Origin: Paenibacillus foliorum
GTDB lineage: Bacteria; Bacillota; Bacilli; Paenibacillales; NBRC-103111
Assembly: GCF_013141765.1 (NCBI RefSeq)
Contig: NZ_WHOD01000100.1
Span: 26,781-90,780, forward strand
Direction: 5' to 3'
DNA length: 64,000 nucleotides
Part shown: piece after piece, positions 24,599 to 33,329 of the stretch
Numbering within the stretch: the stretch's first letter is position 1
Layout: every line of letters starts with the position of its first letter
Notes under the pieces: model-generated
Databases searched by the model: none
What the model saw: only the letters and a program-made list of their open reading frames with translations
Told to the model about the DNA's origin: nothing
Made by a program: the position numbers and the translations under genes

Positions 24599-25447
24599 AT
24601 GATCGTAGGACTAGGGGAATGGGGTTTACATTACCGTACGATAGAAGATCATTGTAGGATAGCCAAAAGCTTCGATCTTCGTTACTTGGAGCTTGGAATA
24701 GGGGGGGATTTCCCTGGGCGGATTCAAAGGGATATTAGCCAACAGGCTATAGATGATCTATTAATCTGTATGAATGATTACGGTATCAAAGCCCCGTTCG
24801 TGGCATTGGAGAACGACTTTACTATAGGAGGACAAGAACAAGTTACCAAGATGAAGGAGCGGGTTGCCCATGATATACGGCTTGCTTCCCGTCTGAATGC
24901 TACCCATGTTCGATTGTTTACAGGATTCGAGCTTGCTTCTGAGATGACGGAGGAACGTTGGGCAGTTATGCTTCAGGCGTTTGCTGAGATGAATGAGCTT
25001 TGCACGGAATTGGGAATGGTGATCTCTATCGAGACACACGGGCGCAACACGCAAGTAAACAATGGATTCATCCATGAGCATACGACATCCACGGAATGGA
25101 TTTCTTTGCAACGGCTGCTAAGAGAATTGCCTTCTGCTGTCGGCTTCAACTTCGATCCCGGTAATCTAAAAGCCGTTGATCCATCGAGGCCGGTGACGGA
25201 TTACGCTAAGCTGTTGGGAGACAGGATCAACTATTGTCATTTGAAGGATTGGAAACAGGTCGGCGATTATTGGGTGGCGTGCGCGCCTGGCGATGATAAC
25301 CTGAATTATGATGAGCTGCTGAAGGTTGTGCCGTTTCAAGGAGTTTATCTGATCGAATATGAACAGGTAGACGACGTAGTAGAAGGAATAGGCAGAAGCT
25401 TGGATTATTTACGTTCTATACGTCCCGATCTGCGAATAGAATGGTAA
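24599..25447 (+). CDS. Sugar phosphate isomerase/epimerase (TIM barrel)
   Basis: A 282-residue xylose-isomerase-like barrel. Landmarks: YLELGIGGDFPG on an early strand, HVRLFTGFE, the metal Glu in VISIETHGRNTQVNNG, Asp in VGFNFDPGNLKA, His in NYCHLKDWKQ, and the closing VYLIEYEQVDD. ATG 24599 has GGGAGGA eight bases upstream; an in-frame ATG at 24569 lacks such a site. Last gene of the dehydratase operon. Could isomerise or epimerise the substrate before dehydration. It is only distantly similar to the barrel at 15325. Confidence 0.85.
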   Translation: MIVGLGEWGLHYRTIEDHCRIAKSFDLRYLELGIGGDFPGRIQRDISQQAIDDLLICMNDYGIKAPFVALENDFTIGGQEQVTKMKERVAHDIRLASRLNATHVRLFTGFELASEMTEERWAVMLQAFAEMNELCTELGMVISIETHGRNTQVNNGFIHEHTTSTEWISLQRLLRELPSAVGFNFDPGNLKAVDPSRPVTDYAKLLGDRINYCHLKDWKQVGDYWVACAPGDDNLNYDELLKVVPFQGVYLIEYEQVDDVVEGIGRSLDYLRSIRPDLRIEW

Positions 25448-25459
25448 TATACAAATTTG

Positions 25460-25489
25460 TTGACAATATATGGGGTAAGCGAGTATGAT
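25460..25489 (+). promoter_or_regulatory. Sigma-A promoter for the third ABC importer
   Basis: TTGACA (25460-25465), an 18-base spacer, TATGAT (25484-25489). It is about 210 bases ahead of the first permease gene. A stem-loop and two cre boxes lie downstream. Confidence 0.65.
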
Positions 25490-25527
25490 GTGAACAAGTT
25501 AATAATTGTGACGGAGATTAAGAGATT

Positions 25528-25573
25528 CACATAGATTGCATGTTATAGGACATGTTAATTTATGTGTTTTTTT
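25528..25573 (+). terminator. Leader stem-loop with T-run (attenuator candidate)
   Basis: CACATA (25528-25533) pairs with TATGTG (25561-25566) and, inside, CATGT (25539) with ACATG (25550-25554); TTTTTTTATT follows. The stem is AT-rich and interrupted. Because it lies downstream of the promoter at 25460 and upstream of the gene, it could attenuate the importer operon. Alternatively it ends read-through from the operon before it. Confidence 0.45.
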
Positions 25574-25647
25574 ATTCCCTAATTCCTCACATTTTTCTTT
25601 GAAGGGGGGCGAGACGCAAATGATAAGGGATCGGCCCAGCATTAAAG

Positions 25648-25661
25648 AGAAAGCGCTTTAC
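25648..25661. promoter_or_regulatory. cre-like box upstream of importer
   Basis: AGAAAGCGCTTTAC has the perfect palindromic core AAAGCGCTTT and matches the cre consensus at 11 of 14 positions, about 40 bases before the permease start. Confidence 0.55.
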
Positions 25662-25701
25662 CTTGCTAATAATGGGATTTTAAAAGAAAGGGGTATGCCG
25701 T

Positions 25702-26634
25702 ATGTCAGTTGATGAAAGCGCTTTAAACGCGAAGGTGAATGAAATGGCTCCAGCAAAGAGAAAGAAGGGGGGGGAGAATGTTCTAGCTTATTTATTCCTT
25801 GCTCCTTCCTTGATTTTATTTGTTACCTTTCTTTTTTATCCAATGGTCAAATCGATTTACTTAAGTATGACGCTTACGGACCCGCGAGGGAGGGTCGTTG
25901 AATTCGTCGGTCTCGAAAATTTCATGGATTTACTTGGTTCCGGACAGTTTTATTCGAATTTGAAAGTTACCTTGCTCTTTATCTTGCTAACGGTACCCAC
26001 TTCGATCATATGGTCCCTATTTTTGGCGGCGATCACGCATAACAAATTGCGGGGCATGAAAATATTCCAATTCATATTTTCCCTGCCAATCGTCATATCG
26101 GTAGGTACAGGGTCCATTATATGGTTCTTGCTGTTCCATCCAACGGCCGGGATGCTGAATTACTTTTTAAGCCTTGCGCATATTGATCCGATCCCTTGGT
26201 TAACGAGCCCTTCATGGGCACTGGTGTCGATCTCTATATTGACGATATGGATGAATATGGGCTTTTTGTTCATTGTACTGTCCAGTGGCCTTCAGGGGGT
26301 CCCGGAAGAGATTTATGAAAGCGCTAAGGTGGATGGTTCCGGTCCGGTGCGAACCTTTATCCAAATCGTTCTGCCACTTCTATCGCCTACCATCTTCTTC
26401 GCCCTAATTGTATCTGTGATCGGTGCTTTCCAAGCCTTCGGACAAATTCACATTTTAACAAAAGGCGGTCCAATGAATACAACTAATGTAATCGTGTACA
26501 ACATTTACCAGGACGCTTTTGTCAACTTCCGATTCGGAATTGGAAGCGCGCAAGCTTTGATTCTCTTCGCAATTATCATGATCTTGACCGTGGTGCAGTT
26601 TAAAGTTCTGGAAAAGAAGGTGCATTATCAATGA
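25702..26634 (+). CDS. CUT1 ABC importer permease (MalF/UgpA-like)
   Basis: A 310-residue permease with an N-terminal cytoplasmic tail (about 25 residues, Lys-rich PAKRKKGGE) then about six helices beginning VLAYLFLAPSLILFVTFLFYP. EAA loop: IYESAKVDGSGPVRTFIQIVLP. Start ATG 25702 with GAAAGGGG. A second cre box lies within codons 4-9. Stop overlaps the next start by four bases (ATGA). Confidence 0.92.
   Translation: MSVDESALNAKVNEMAPAKRKKGGENVLAYLFLAPSLILFVTFLFYPMVKSIYLSMTLTDPRGRVVEFVGLENFMDLLGSGQFYSNLKVTLLFILLTVPTSIIWSLFLAAITHNKLRGMKIFQFIFSLPIVISVGTGSIIWFLLFHPTAGMLNYFLSLAHIDPIPWLTSPSWALVSISILTIWMNMGFLFIVLSSGLQGVPEEIYESAKVDGSGPVRTFIQIVLPLLSPTIFFALIVSVIGAFQAFGQIHILTKGGPMNTTNVIVYNIYQDAFVNFRFGIGSAQALILFAIIMILTVVQFKVLEKKVHYQ
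25713..25726. promoter_or_regulatory. cre box inside the first codons of the permease gene
   Basis: TGAAAGCGCTTTAA matches TGWAANCGNTNWCA at 13 of 14 positions. It is 65 bp from the upstream cre-like box, compatible with roadblock repression by CcpA. Confidence 0.65.
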
Positions 26635-27455
26635 TAGCGAAAAGAATCGCGCCGACTCTGAATTACTTGGTGCTCATTGTTCTGGCCGTAGTGGTTTTAT
26701 ATCCGATTATATTTACAGTATTTTCATCATTCATGACGGATAAGGAGGTCTCGAACTTTCCACCGCCATTATTTCCTTCTCAGCTGTATCTAGAAAATTT
26801 TAAGAACGCCATTGTCGGTTTTCCAATCATTCGTTTTATTCTAAACAGCTTTATTGTTTCTTCGGGGATCACTTTGAGTCAGATTATTACGTCAAGCTTG
26901 GCGGCGTACGCCTTCTCATTTTTGAAATTCAAGGGGAAGAATATTCTGTTTGTCGTCTTTCTTTCGACCATGATGATTCCCTGGGAAGTTACCATCATTC
27001 CGAATTATCTAACCATTAAGGATTGGGGATGGATGGATAGCTATCAGGGACTGATCGTTCCTTTTATGGCTGGTGCCTTCGGAGTGTTCTTGCTCCGCCA
27101 ATTTTTCCTGCAGCTGCCGAGTGAATTGTTTGATGCGGCAAAAATTGACGGATGCGGACATCTCAGAAATTTTTTCTCGATTGTACTTCCACTTTCCCGT
27201 CCCGCCCTTGCCACTTTGGGTGTTTACGTCTTCCTTACGCATTGGAACCACTATTTATGGCCTCTTCTGATTACGAACCGAGCTTCTATGAGAACCGTGC
27301 AAATCGGGGTTGCTATGCTGCAGCATGCCGAGGTTATGTCTTGGAATCTGATTTTGGCGGGAGTTACTTTGGTTCTGCTTCCTTCTTTTCTTCTATTGGC
27401 CTTTGGTGTGAAACAGCTCGTACGCGGAATTACCTCTGGTGCAGTAAAAGGTTAA
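26631..27455 (+). CDS. CUT1 ABC importer permease (MalG/UgpE-like)
   Basis: A 274-residue permease paired with that at 25702. First helix LNYLVLIVLAVVVLYPIIFT; EAA loop ELFDAAKIDGCGHLRNFFSIVLPLSRPALATL; C-terminal GVKQLVRGITSGAVKG as in MalG-type proteins. The start overlaps the previous stop. Confidence 0.92.
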   Translation: MIAKRIAPTLNYLVLIVLAVVVLYPIIFTVFSSFMTDKEVSNFPPPLFPSQLYLENFKNAIVGFPIIRFILNSFIVSSGITLSQIITSSLAAYAFSFLKFKGKNILFVVFLSTMMIPWEVTIIPNYLTIKDWGWMDSYQGLIVPFMAGAFGVFLLRQFFLQLPSELFDAAKIDGCGHLRNFFSIVLPLSRPALATLGVYVFLTHWNHYLWPLLITNRASMRTVQIGVAMLQHAEVMSWNLILAGVTLVLLPSFLLLAFGVKQLVRGITSGAVKG

Positions 27456-27467
27456 AAGCGTTGATCC

Positions 27468-27485
27468 GTCTGTTACCTAACAGAC
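27468..27485 (+). other. Short intercistronic hairpin
   Basis: GTCTGTT/AACAGAC with an ACCT loop lies between the permease and binding-protein genes and could separate their mRNA levels. No T-run. Confidence 0.4.
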
Positions 27486-27529
27486 TTATCATATATAATC
27501 ATTCACTTTGAGCGAGGAGAGGAAATACA

Positions 27530-28897
27530 ATGGGCAAAAAAGGGTTAACAGGATTGGTTATGGCATTAATAATGATTTTCCTTGTGGCATGCAGCGTTAA
27601 TATGGGGGAAAGCGGGGATAAAAAACCAGAACCAGCCAAACCGGGAGCAGCTCCGGCAAGCGGACCTAAGAAAGTGGTTTTCTGGCATGCAATGGGTGGG
27701 GCCAATACTAAGGTCGTTGAGCAAATGGTGAATGATTATAACGGGTCTCAGGATAAAATTAAAGTGGAAGCGATCTATCAAGGAAGCTACGATGACCTGC
27801 TTAGCAAACTAAAAGCCTCAATGGGTACAAGTGAAGGCCCAACAGTCGTACAGATGTACGAGATCGGCAGTCGTTTCATGATCGATTCCAAAGCAATTAC
27901 ACCGATGCAAAATTTCATTGATCTAGATAAGTGGGATGCATCGCAGCTGGAACCGAATATTTCAGGTTACTACACATTAGGCGGCAAGCTGTACTCTATG
28001 CCGTTTAATACATCCAATCCGATTCTCTACTACAACAAAGATTTGTTTAAAGCGGCAGGCCTTGATCCTGCGAAACCTCCGAAAACTTACGACGAATTGA
28101 AAGCTGCGGCTGACGCTATTACCAAATCAGGTAAAGCCACTGGTGCAAACTTTGCGATCTATGGCTGGTTCATGGAGCAATTAATGGCCAACCAAGGCGC
28201 GGAATTCGTAAATAACGGAAACGGTAGAACCTCTATGGCAACTGAATCACAGTTGAACTCAGAAGCGGGTGTGAAGGTGTTAACCTGGTGGAAAGACTTG
28301 GTGGACACTAAAGCGGCAAATAACCTCGGACGCAAAACAGATGATTCCAAAAAAGCATTTTCCGCCGGACAGGTGGGCATGATCTTGGAGTCTACGGCAT
28401 CGCTCAAAGGTCTTGTAGATTCAGCAGCCGGCAAATTCGAAGTAGGTACCAGTTACCTCCCTAAACCAGCAGATGCCAAAGAAGGCGGAGTCGTTGTTGG
28501 CGGAGCGAGCTTGTGGATGATGAACAATCGTCCGGATGATGAACAAAAAGCAGCTTGGGATTTCATCAAATTTTTGACTTCGTCAAAAGTGCAGGCTTAC
28601 TGGCACGTAAATACGGGGTACTTCCCGATCAGTAAAAAAGCTTATGACGAAGATATTGTAAAGGAAAACCTCAAAAAGTTCCCTCAGTTCCAAACAGCGA
28701 TTGACCAATTGCACCAAACGAAGCTGAACACAGCAACACAGGGCGCTGTTATGGGGGTATTCCCAGAAGCAAGGCAAATTGTTGAAGGGGCGATCGAAGA
28801 GGTACTCAACAGCAAGAAGTCACCTAAGGAAGCTTTGGATGCAGCGGCAAAAGAAATAACTTCGAAGATTCAACTGTATAATAAAACAGTAAAATAG
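27530..28897 (+). CDS. ABC sugar-binding lipoprotein (UgpB/MalE-like)
   Basis: A 455-residue solute-binding protein. Signal peptide MGKKGLTGLVMALIMIFLVAC with lipobox LVAC at residues 18-21, then a Lys/Pro/Ala linker. Family-1 landmarks: VVFWHAMGGANTKVVEQMVNDYN, MPFNTSNPILYYNKDLFKAAGLDP and GGVVVGGASLWMMNN, the last two close to the glycerol-3-phosphate and disaccharide-binding UgpB group. Last gene of the third importer. The ligand could be a disaccharide or glycerophosphodiester; sequence does not decide. A strong bidirectional terminator follows. Confidence 0.93.
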   Translation: MGKKGLTGLVMALIMIFLVACSVNMGESGDKKPEPAKPGAAPASGPKKVVFWHAMGGANTKVVEQMVNDYNGSQDKIKVEAIYQGSYDDLLSKLKASMGTSEGPTVVQMYEIGSRFMIDSKAITPMQNFIDLDKWDASQLEPNISGYYTLGGKLYSMPFNTSNPILYYNKDLFKAAGLDPAKPPKTYDELKAAADAITKSGKATGANFAIYGWFMEQLMANQGAEFVNNGNGRTSMATESQLNSEAGVKVLTWWKDLVDTKAANNLGRKTDDSKKAFSAGQVGMILESTASLKGLVDSAAGKFEVGTSYLPKPADAKEGGVVVGGASLWMMNNRPDDEQKAAWDFIKFLTSSKVQAYWHVNTGYFPISKKAYDEDIVKENLKKFPQFQTAIDQLHQTKLNTATQGAVMGVFPEARQIVEGAIEEVLNSKKSPKEALDAAAKEITSKIQLYNKTVK

Positions 28898-28958
28898 AGA
28901 TTCGTTCTTGATTATCTCAAAAAGTCGCGGCTTGCTGTGCGGGCCGCAAATTTTTAAA

Positions 28959-28996
28959 AAAAGGTTGTCACAGAGGGCTTTCTGTGACAACCTTTT
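28959..28996. terminator. Bidirectional terminator
   Basis: A perfect 16-bp stem, AAAAGGTTGTCACAGA with its complement at 28981-28996, and a six-base loop. The T-tract is present on both strands, serving the importer operon and the convergent small gene. Confidence 0.9.
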
Positions 28997-29027
28997 ATTA
29001 TTCAATAAGTTACTGAAATTTAAAGCA

Positions 29028-29342
29028 TTAGACAGAAGGAATCCCACCATTAGAGTAATAACGGATTGCTTTTCCCTTCTTTTCAGCATATTCAATCTCT
29101 TTTCTTGTACTATTGCCTATATAACCTTCAACGTCAATTACGAAGATTTCGTCAGAAATATCAATCTTTCTAAAATGTAGGCTTCCCAATAATTCAACTT
29201 GTTCTTGAGTTAGTTCAAAACCTTCGCTTTGCTCAAAGAAGGCTAAGCTTATAACTATGTTACCTTGAAGTGTAAGAAATGCATTTGTTTGTTCAAATTG
29301 GTCCTTGAATTTTGTAGAACCACATAAAGTTATGACTCGCAT
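29028..29342 (-). CDS. Nucleoside 2-deoxyribosyltransferase-like small protein
   Basis: A 104-residue protein opening RVITLCGSTKFKDQFEQTN, with SDEIFVIDVEGYIGNSTRKE near residue 70, and AEKKGKAIRYYS near the end. The GST/F start, the Asp in IDVEGYIG and the Glu of RKEIEYA resemble the catalytic core of the nucleoside deoxyribosyltransferase superfamily (also DUF4406). Such short stand-alone members are common in phages and accessory regions. A nucleotide-sugar-binding role is inferred; activity is unproven. ATG 29342 is preferred to the TTG two codons earlier because AGGAG then has correct spacing. Confidence 0.65.
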   Translation of the reverse strand: MRVITLCGSTKFKDQFEQTNAFLTLQGNIVISLAFFEQSEGFELTQEQVELLGSLHFRKIDISDEIFVIDVEGYIGNSTRKEIEYAEKKGKAIRYYSNGGIPSV

Positions 29343-29430
29343 ATTCAACTCCTAATTCCTTTCTTAGTTTATCCGTTAATATAATTCGTTTTGCTAGCTT
29401 CAATATCCTTCCAGTGTTAAACATACATGC

Positions 29431-30495
29431 TTAGTGGCTGATGATGGTCTCTTTTGTGGTTTCATCAGATTGTGTCTTTCTGCTCTTCCTGACGGATACA
29501 ATAGCCGCAGTGAAAGACAGAAGCAGTGCAATGCTCGCGACCCACGGATTATACAAAACAGTTGCGTTCATTGTGACAGCCATATAAACATGGACATAAC
29601 CCACAATGATAAGAGAGTAATTGCGAATGGGAACGAGTGGATAGCCAAAGGCAGCAAGGCCAGCGTAATAATATGAACGAGCACACTGCTGAAGATCATC
29701 CGTACGCTTCCCCATTTGTCTACAGCTGAGCCGCCCAGACGGGAGCCGATAGCGCCGGCAATTCCGAATGTAAGCATGATGAACCCGATATCAGAAGCGC
29801 TCCTGTGCAGGATTATGAAAAGATGTTATATATGTGAACATGATAGAGTTGCCGGCTTCTCTGAACAAAACGAGCAATAGCGCGGATAGTATGACCGGAT
29901 TCGCAAGTACGGCGAACTGCCTGCTGAAGGGAACGGGGGCGTCTCCTTCAATCTCTGGCAGTAGGAACACCATGCCGATCAGGATGATGAGGCTGCCGGC
30001 AGCGAGGAAGAGGAAGATCATCTGCCAGCTGAATATATCGGTGAGTGCAATTCCGATGGGTACACCAAGGATCATGGCGCTGCTGAAGCCGAGAATAATC
30101 GTACCGATAGCGCTACCGATTTTCTCAGGCGGTACCATCTTGGCAGTCGCGCTGAAGGCGGCAACCATCAAGACGCCGGAGCTTACGCCCAGTATCATGC
30201 GTGCAGCCATTAACAGGATGAAGCTGGGGCTGGCGAACGAGAGGAGGTTGCCGATAATAAAGACAAACATAGCGATCAGCAGCAGTTTCTTCCGCCCAAT
30301 TCGTGCCGTAAGTGTGACGATAATGGGAGTACCAATCGCGAATGCCAGTGAGTAGGAGGTAATGAGCTGTCCGGCAAGTGCGACAGAGACATGCATCTGG
30401 TCAGCTAATATGTTCAAAATGCCAGCTACGACCAATTCTGAGGTAGCGGTGAAGAAGACACCTATCATTAAGATGTAAATGACAATTCGATTCAT
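29431..30495 (-). pseudogene. Broken MFS drug/sugar-efflux transporter
   Basis: Reading from ATG 30495, the first 234 codons give an intact DHA1-type MFS N-terminal half: ATSELVVAGILNILADQM in helix 1, RIGRKKLLLIAMFV as the motif-A loop, and RMILGVSSGVLM. The frame ends at about 29791. Near 29800 it must shift to reach SDIGFIMLTFGIAGAIGSRL, which ends at 29568. Another shift near 29580 is needed for ATVLYNPWVASIALLLS, and helices 10-11 are largely missing. At about 355 codons in three frames it cannot encode a full 12-helix transporter. The HxlR-type regulator upstream on the same strand may once have controlled it. Confidence 0.8.
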
Positions 30496-30770
30496 GAATA
30501 TCAATTCCTTACTCAGCAAGGTTTTCGAACAATAAGCAGCTCATGAGGCCGCTTGTGGTTGTTCAGGCGCTTGGCCGCGTCCGGCTAAGTGGCATAATCG
30601 AATTATAACTAAGCTGCTTTCATTAAGTAAGTACGCAAAGCATTTGGATATAATCCATCTATTTGGAGTAACTATATTAAAGTTAGTTGATAAAGGCGGC
30701 TTACGAACAATAACAAATAACCGTCAGGTTGGATCCTGACGGTTAAAATTGATTACGGTGTGATATATGA

Positions 30771-31145
30771 TTATGATGATTGGACGGTAGATTCTACGGC
30801 TGGCACTGGATTGCCCCACTTTTGGACCCATTTTTCCATTTCCATCAGAGCTGATTGAAAATCTTTGCCTTTCTCCGTTAGCGAGTATTCAACTGTCACG
30901 GGTACAGTTGGAAAGACTTTGCGGAGGACAAGCCCATTGTTCTCCAAGTGGCGGAGTGTATCCGTGAGGGATTGGGTCTTAACTATGGATATATTCCGTT
31001 GAAGCTGATTGAATCGCTGCGGCCCGTTAAGCAGTACTTCAAGAACAAGGAAAGCCCACTTGGCACCCAGTATCTGCAGGACTTCGCAGATACTGGAGCC
31101 GGCACTCTCCTTGTAGTTGTTGTTCGTTCCGGTTTGTTCGTCCAT
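30771..31145 (-). CDS. HxlR-family transcriptional regulator
   Basis: A 124-residue winged-helix protein: ICEVLQILGAKWAFLVLEVL (signature start), FNQLQRNISIVKTQSLTDTLRHLENNGLVLR (recognition helix and start of wing) and VEYSLTEKGKDFQSALMEMEKW. The Cys near residue 19 is the position used for redox sensing in HypR/YodB-like members, so oxidative or electrophile sensing is possible. The downstream MFS gene, its likely target, is broken. RBS GAGGTT upstream of 31145. Confidence 0.85.
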   Translation of the reverse strand: MDEQTGTNNNYKESAGSSICEVLQILGAKWAFLVLEVLLNGPQRFNQLQRNISIVKTQSLTDTLRHLENNGLVLRKVFPTVPVTVEYSLTEKGKDFQSALMEMEKWVQKWGNPVPAVESTVQSS

Positions 31146-31714
31146 AGGAATGAACCTCCTGATACAAATGACTTCAACTGTATTGATGAAGGATATCTGA
31201 TTATTATGGCTCAGAACCGAAATCAGCGCTTGGCGAAATCATTTGATTTCGGCTCCATACCCAACTCAGCGCTTGACAAGACCTTATGCACGGCAATGAC
31301 AGCGTACAAGACATTACTTCGCTATTGCCTACCCTTAAAAACCTGCAGTTATACAGCTTTTTGGCCATTCTATCTGCACTCTTGGTGAATTCATGCAAAT
31401 ATGCAGCTCTTTTTTCACTCTTAGCTGAAACTGGGCCGTTTTGCATTAAATTGCTGTACTTTTGCAGTTCTTTCCTCTCACAAGCAAATTTCAGTAGATA
31501 ATAACTGCATGTTTGCAGGATTAGGCAGGCTGATGATAGGGGAGGGTCAAGCCTGATTTTGAGGTTGAATCATTATTATTCTATGCTTTTATTATGGTTG
31601 AGTTCTTTTGCTTATGTCAATCCAAGAATGATCTTCTGCAGTGAAAGCAATGCTGGTAATAACGGATAGTGAGCCGCTTTGAATTTCCTTCTATTTATCA
31701 TTTGCTTTCTTTCG
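31146..31714. other. Non-coding stretch with repeated TGCA-containing words
   Basis: No credible gene is seen in these 570 bases. Between about 31335 and 31525 the words CTGCAG, ATGCAAATATGCAG, TTTGCAG and ACTGCATGTTTGCAGG recur at irregular spacing on both strands. This gives many short inverted matches but no single long hairpin. A weak 80-codon minus-strand frame exists (31446-31204) without a convincing start or family similarity. Confidence 0.35.
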
Positions 31715-32617
31715 TCATTCGAAATCTTCCTCCGTCAAATCCATATTTACGCTCGTAGCGGTTCGGCTGCCGCTGGCAGCGGCAAAAATCAATTGGGAAG
31801 GCATGAAGTATGAAGCATCCCCAGCGGAGTACAAACCAGGTATCGAGGTTCTTCCCGATTCATCCGTCCTGATTCCGCCCAACTCGTTCCTTTCGCAGCC
31901 CAAATGTTCTCCGAATGGTGCACTTTGCACAAGTTTGGGAGCCACGAAACCACCGGACCTCAGGACTTGAGTTCCATCCGCAAAGCGAACATACTCAAGC
32001 TTTCCATTTTGGCCTACGAAAGCCGAAATAGGTTGCTCCATCACCACGATTCCCTTTGATTGAAGTCGCTTTTTTTGATCGTCCGATAGGGAAGCCTGGC
32101 CGTTCGTGCATACGACCAAATCCTTGCTCCAATTGAGGAGCAGTTTGGCCGTATGAAAGACGGATGGAAATTCGGAAACAACGACAAGCGGTTGATCCCG
32201 TAGCTCCCAGCCGTCGCAATAGGGGCAATTAAACAAACTTTTCCCGTATAACGGATATAAGCCTTCTATCTCGGGAAATATCTCCTTTACACCCGTCGCC
32301 AAGATCAGTTTTCGCGCTTGAACACGAAGGCCTGACGAATCATGCACCTCAAATCCGGATTCGATTTTGCCAATCGAAACAACCTCGGTTTGCAGATGTT
32401 CGACAGACGGATAACGCCCCACTTCCTCATAAGCAATGCGGCGGAATTCAGCCGGCGTTACGCCGTCTCTCGTAATAAAGCCGTGCGATGCATGCGTAAC
32501 GGCATTTCTAGGCCGATTGCTGTCGATCAAAGCTATGCTCCGTCTTGCTCTGCCAAGCACCAGGGCAGCATTCAACCCGGCGGGACCTCCGCCAATAATA
32601 GCGCAATCGTAAATCAT
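31715..32617 (-). CDS. Thioredoxin-reductase-like FAD/NAD(P) oxidoreductase
   Basis: A 300-residue flavoprotein. FAD motif YDCAIIGGGPAGLNAALVLGRA at the N-terminus, redox pair CPYC in SLFNCPYCDGWELR near residue 135, and the second FAD motif GLYSAGDASYF near 270. The central NAD(P)-binding GxGxxA motif expected in true thioredoxin reductases is degenerate (VVVSEFPSVFHTAKLL), so it may use a different electron donor, like YpdA/Bdr-like or ferredoxin-linked relatives. ATG 32617 has AGAGGAG nine bases upstream. The Rrf2 gene lies just upstream on the same strand. Confidence 0.85.
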   Translation of the reverse strand: MIYDCAIIGGGPAGLNAALVLGRARRSIALIDSNRPRNAVTHASHGFITRDGVTPAEFRRIAYEEVGRYPSVEHLQTEVVSIGKIESGFEVHDSSGLRVQARKLILATGVKEIFPEIEGLYPLYGKSLFNCPYCDGWELRDQPLVVVSEFPSVFHTAKLLLNWSKDLVVCTNGQASLSDDQKKRLQSKGIVVMEQPISAFVGQNGKLEYVRFADGTQVLRSGGFVAPKLVQSAPFGEHLGCERNELGGIRTDESGRTSIPGLYSAGDASYFMPSQLIFAAASGSRTATSVNMDLTEEDFE

Positions 32618-32660
32618 GAATATCATCTCCTCTTAATGGATATAAAAGACTCTTTATGTC

Positions 32661-32691
32661 TATAATAAAGCGATAAAAAACGCTTATTATA
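32661..32691. promoter_or_regulatory. Imperfect AT-rich palindrome before the flavoprotein gene
   Basis: TATAATAAAGCG and CGCTTATTATA pair with one bulge around ATAAAAAA, about 45 bases upstream of the flavoprotein start. It could be an Rrf2-type operator overlapping the promoter, or a weak terminator of the Rrf2 gene. Confidence 0.4.
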
Positions 32692-32734
32692 CGTAGCGAA
32701 CCGTGCCCATCCTTTCTGCATTAAGTTGCTCACC

Positions 32735-33133
32735 TTAAACTTGCGGTTGCTTTTGAGCTAGGTCTGCCAATTTCGTATTTTTGAGATGCAACTCCATTTT
32801 TTCTTCCGCTTCCTTCATTACATCTTGAATCAAGCATTCGGAGCCATGGACGAAATCACATTCGAATAAGGAGGCGGTACCCTCAATGGCGTGAATAATA
32901 TCCAAAAACGTAATGTCGTCCTTTTTGCGGGATAAACGATAGCCTCCGTTGGCTCCGGAAACCGATTCGATCATTCCTGCTTTCACGAGCCTCGTTAAAA
33001 TTTTGGAAAGGTAGGTTGGTGAAACGTTTTGGGATTCTGCCAACTGCTGGACGCCTACCGGCTTAACCGGGGAAGCGGCAAAGAGCATGAGCATGGTGTG
33101 TAGGGCATAATTCGTTGCTTTTGTAAATTTCAT
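32735..33133 (-). CDS. Rrf2-family transcriptional regulator
   Basis: A 132-residue winged-helix regulator: MKFTKATNYALHTMLMLFA, the HTH VQQLAESQNVSPTYLSKIL, and GANGGYRLSRKKDDITFLDI at the wing. Two cysteines sit in the loop that carries the Fe-S or redox cysteines of IscR/NsrR (FECDFVHGSECLIQD), but only two, with seven residues between. A thiol-switch or YwnA/CymR-like mode is therefore more likely than a 2Fe-2S cluster with three Cys. Upstream of, and co-directional with, the thioredoxin-reductase-like gene, which it probably controls. Confidence 0.88.
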   Translation of the reverse strand: MKFTKATNYALHTMLMLFAASPVKPVGVQQLAESQNVSPTYLSKILTRLVKAGMIESVSGANGGYRLSRKKDDITFLDIIHAIEGTASLFECDFVHGSECLIQDVMKEAEEKMELHLKNTKLADLAQKQPQV

Positions 33134-33329
33134 GGCTGCACCTCATTTAAAGACTTATTGTATCTATAATATCTTTGAAATAGCTGAGGTGTCAAGTTGC
33201 AACTTTTTTCGTCGTTTTAGATTATTCTGATGTGACTTTTCAGTAATATTTAATTTCTAATTGATTATTATACATTATTACTAAGCCACTCTTGTTATAA
33301 TTCAGTTAACGATGTACGGGGGGAACCTA

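Noticed and set aside
29431..31145. MFS plus HxlR as a functional efflux system
   Set aside because: The transporter needs two frame changes and lacks helices 10-11, so only the regulator is credible.
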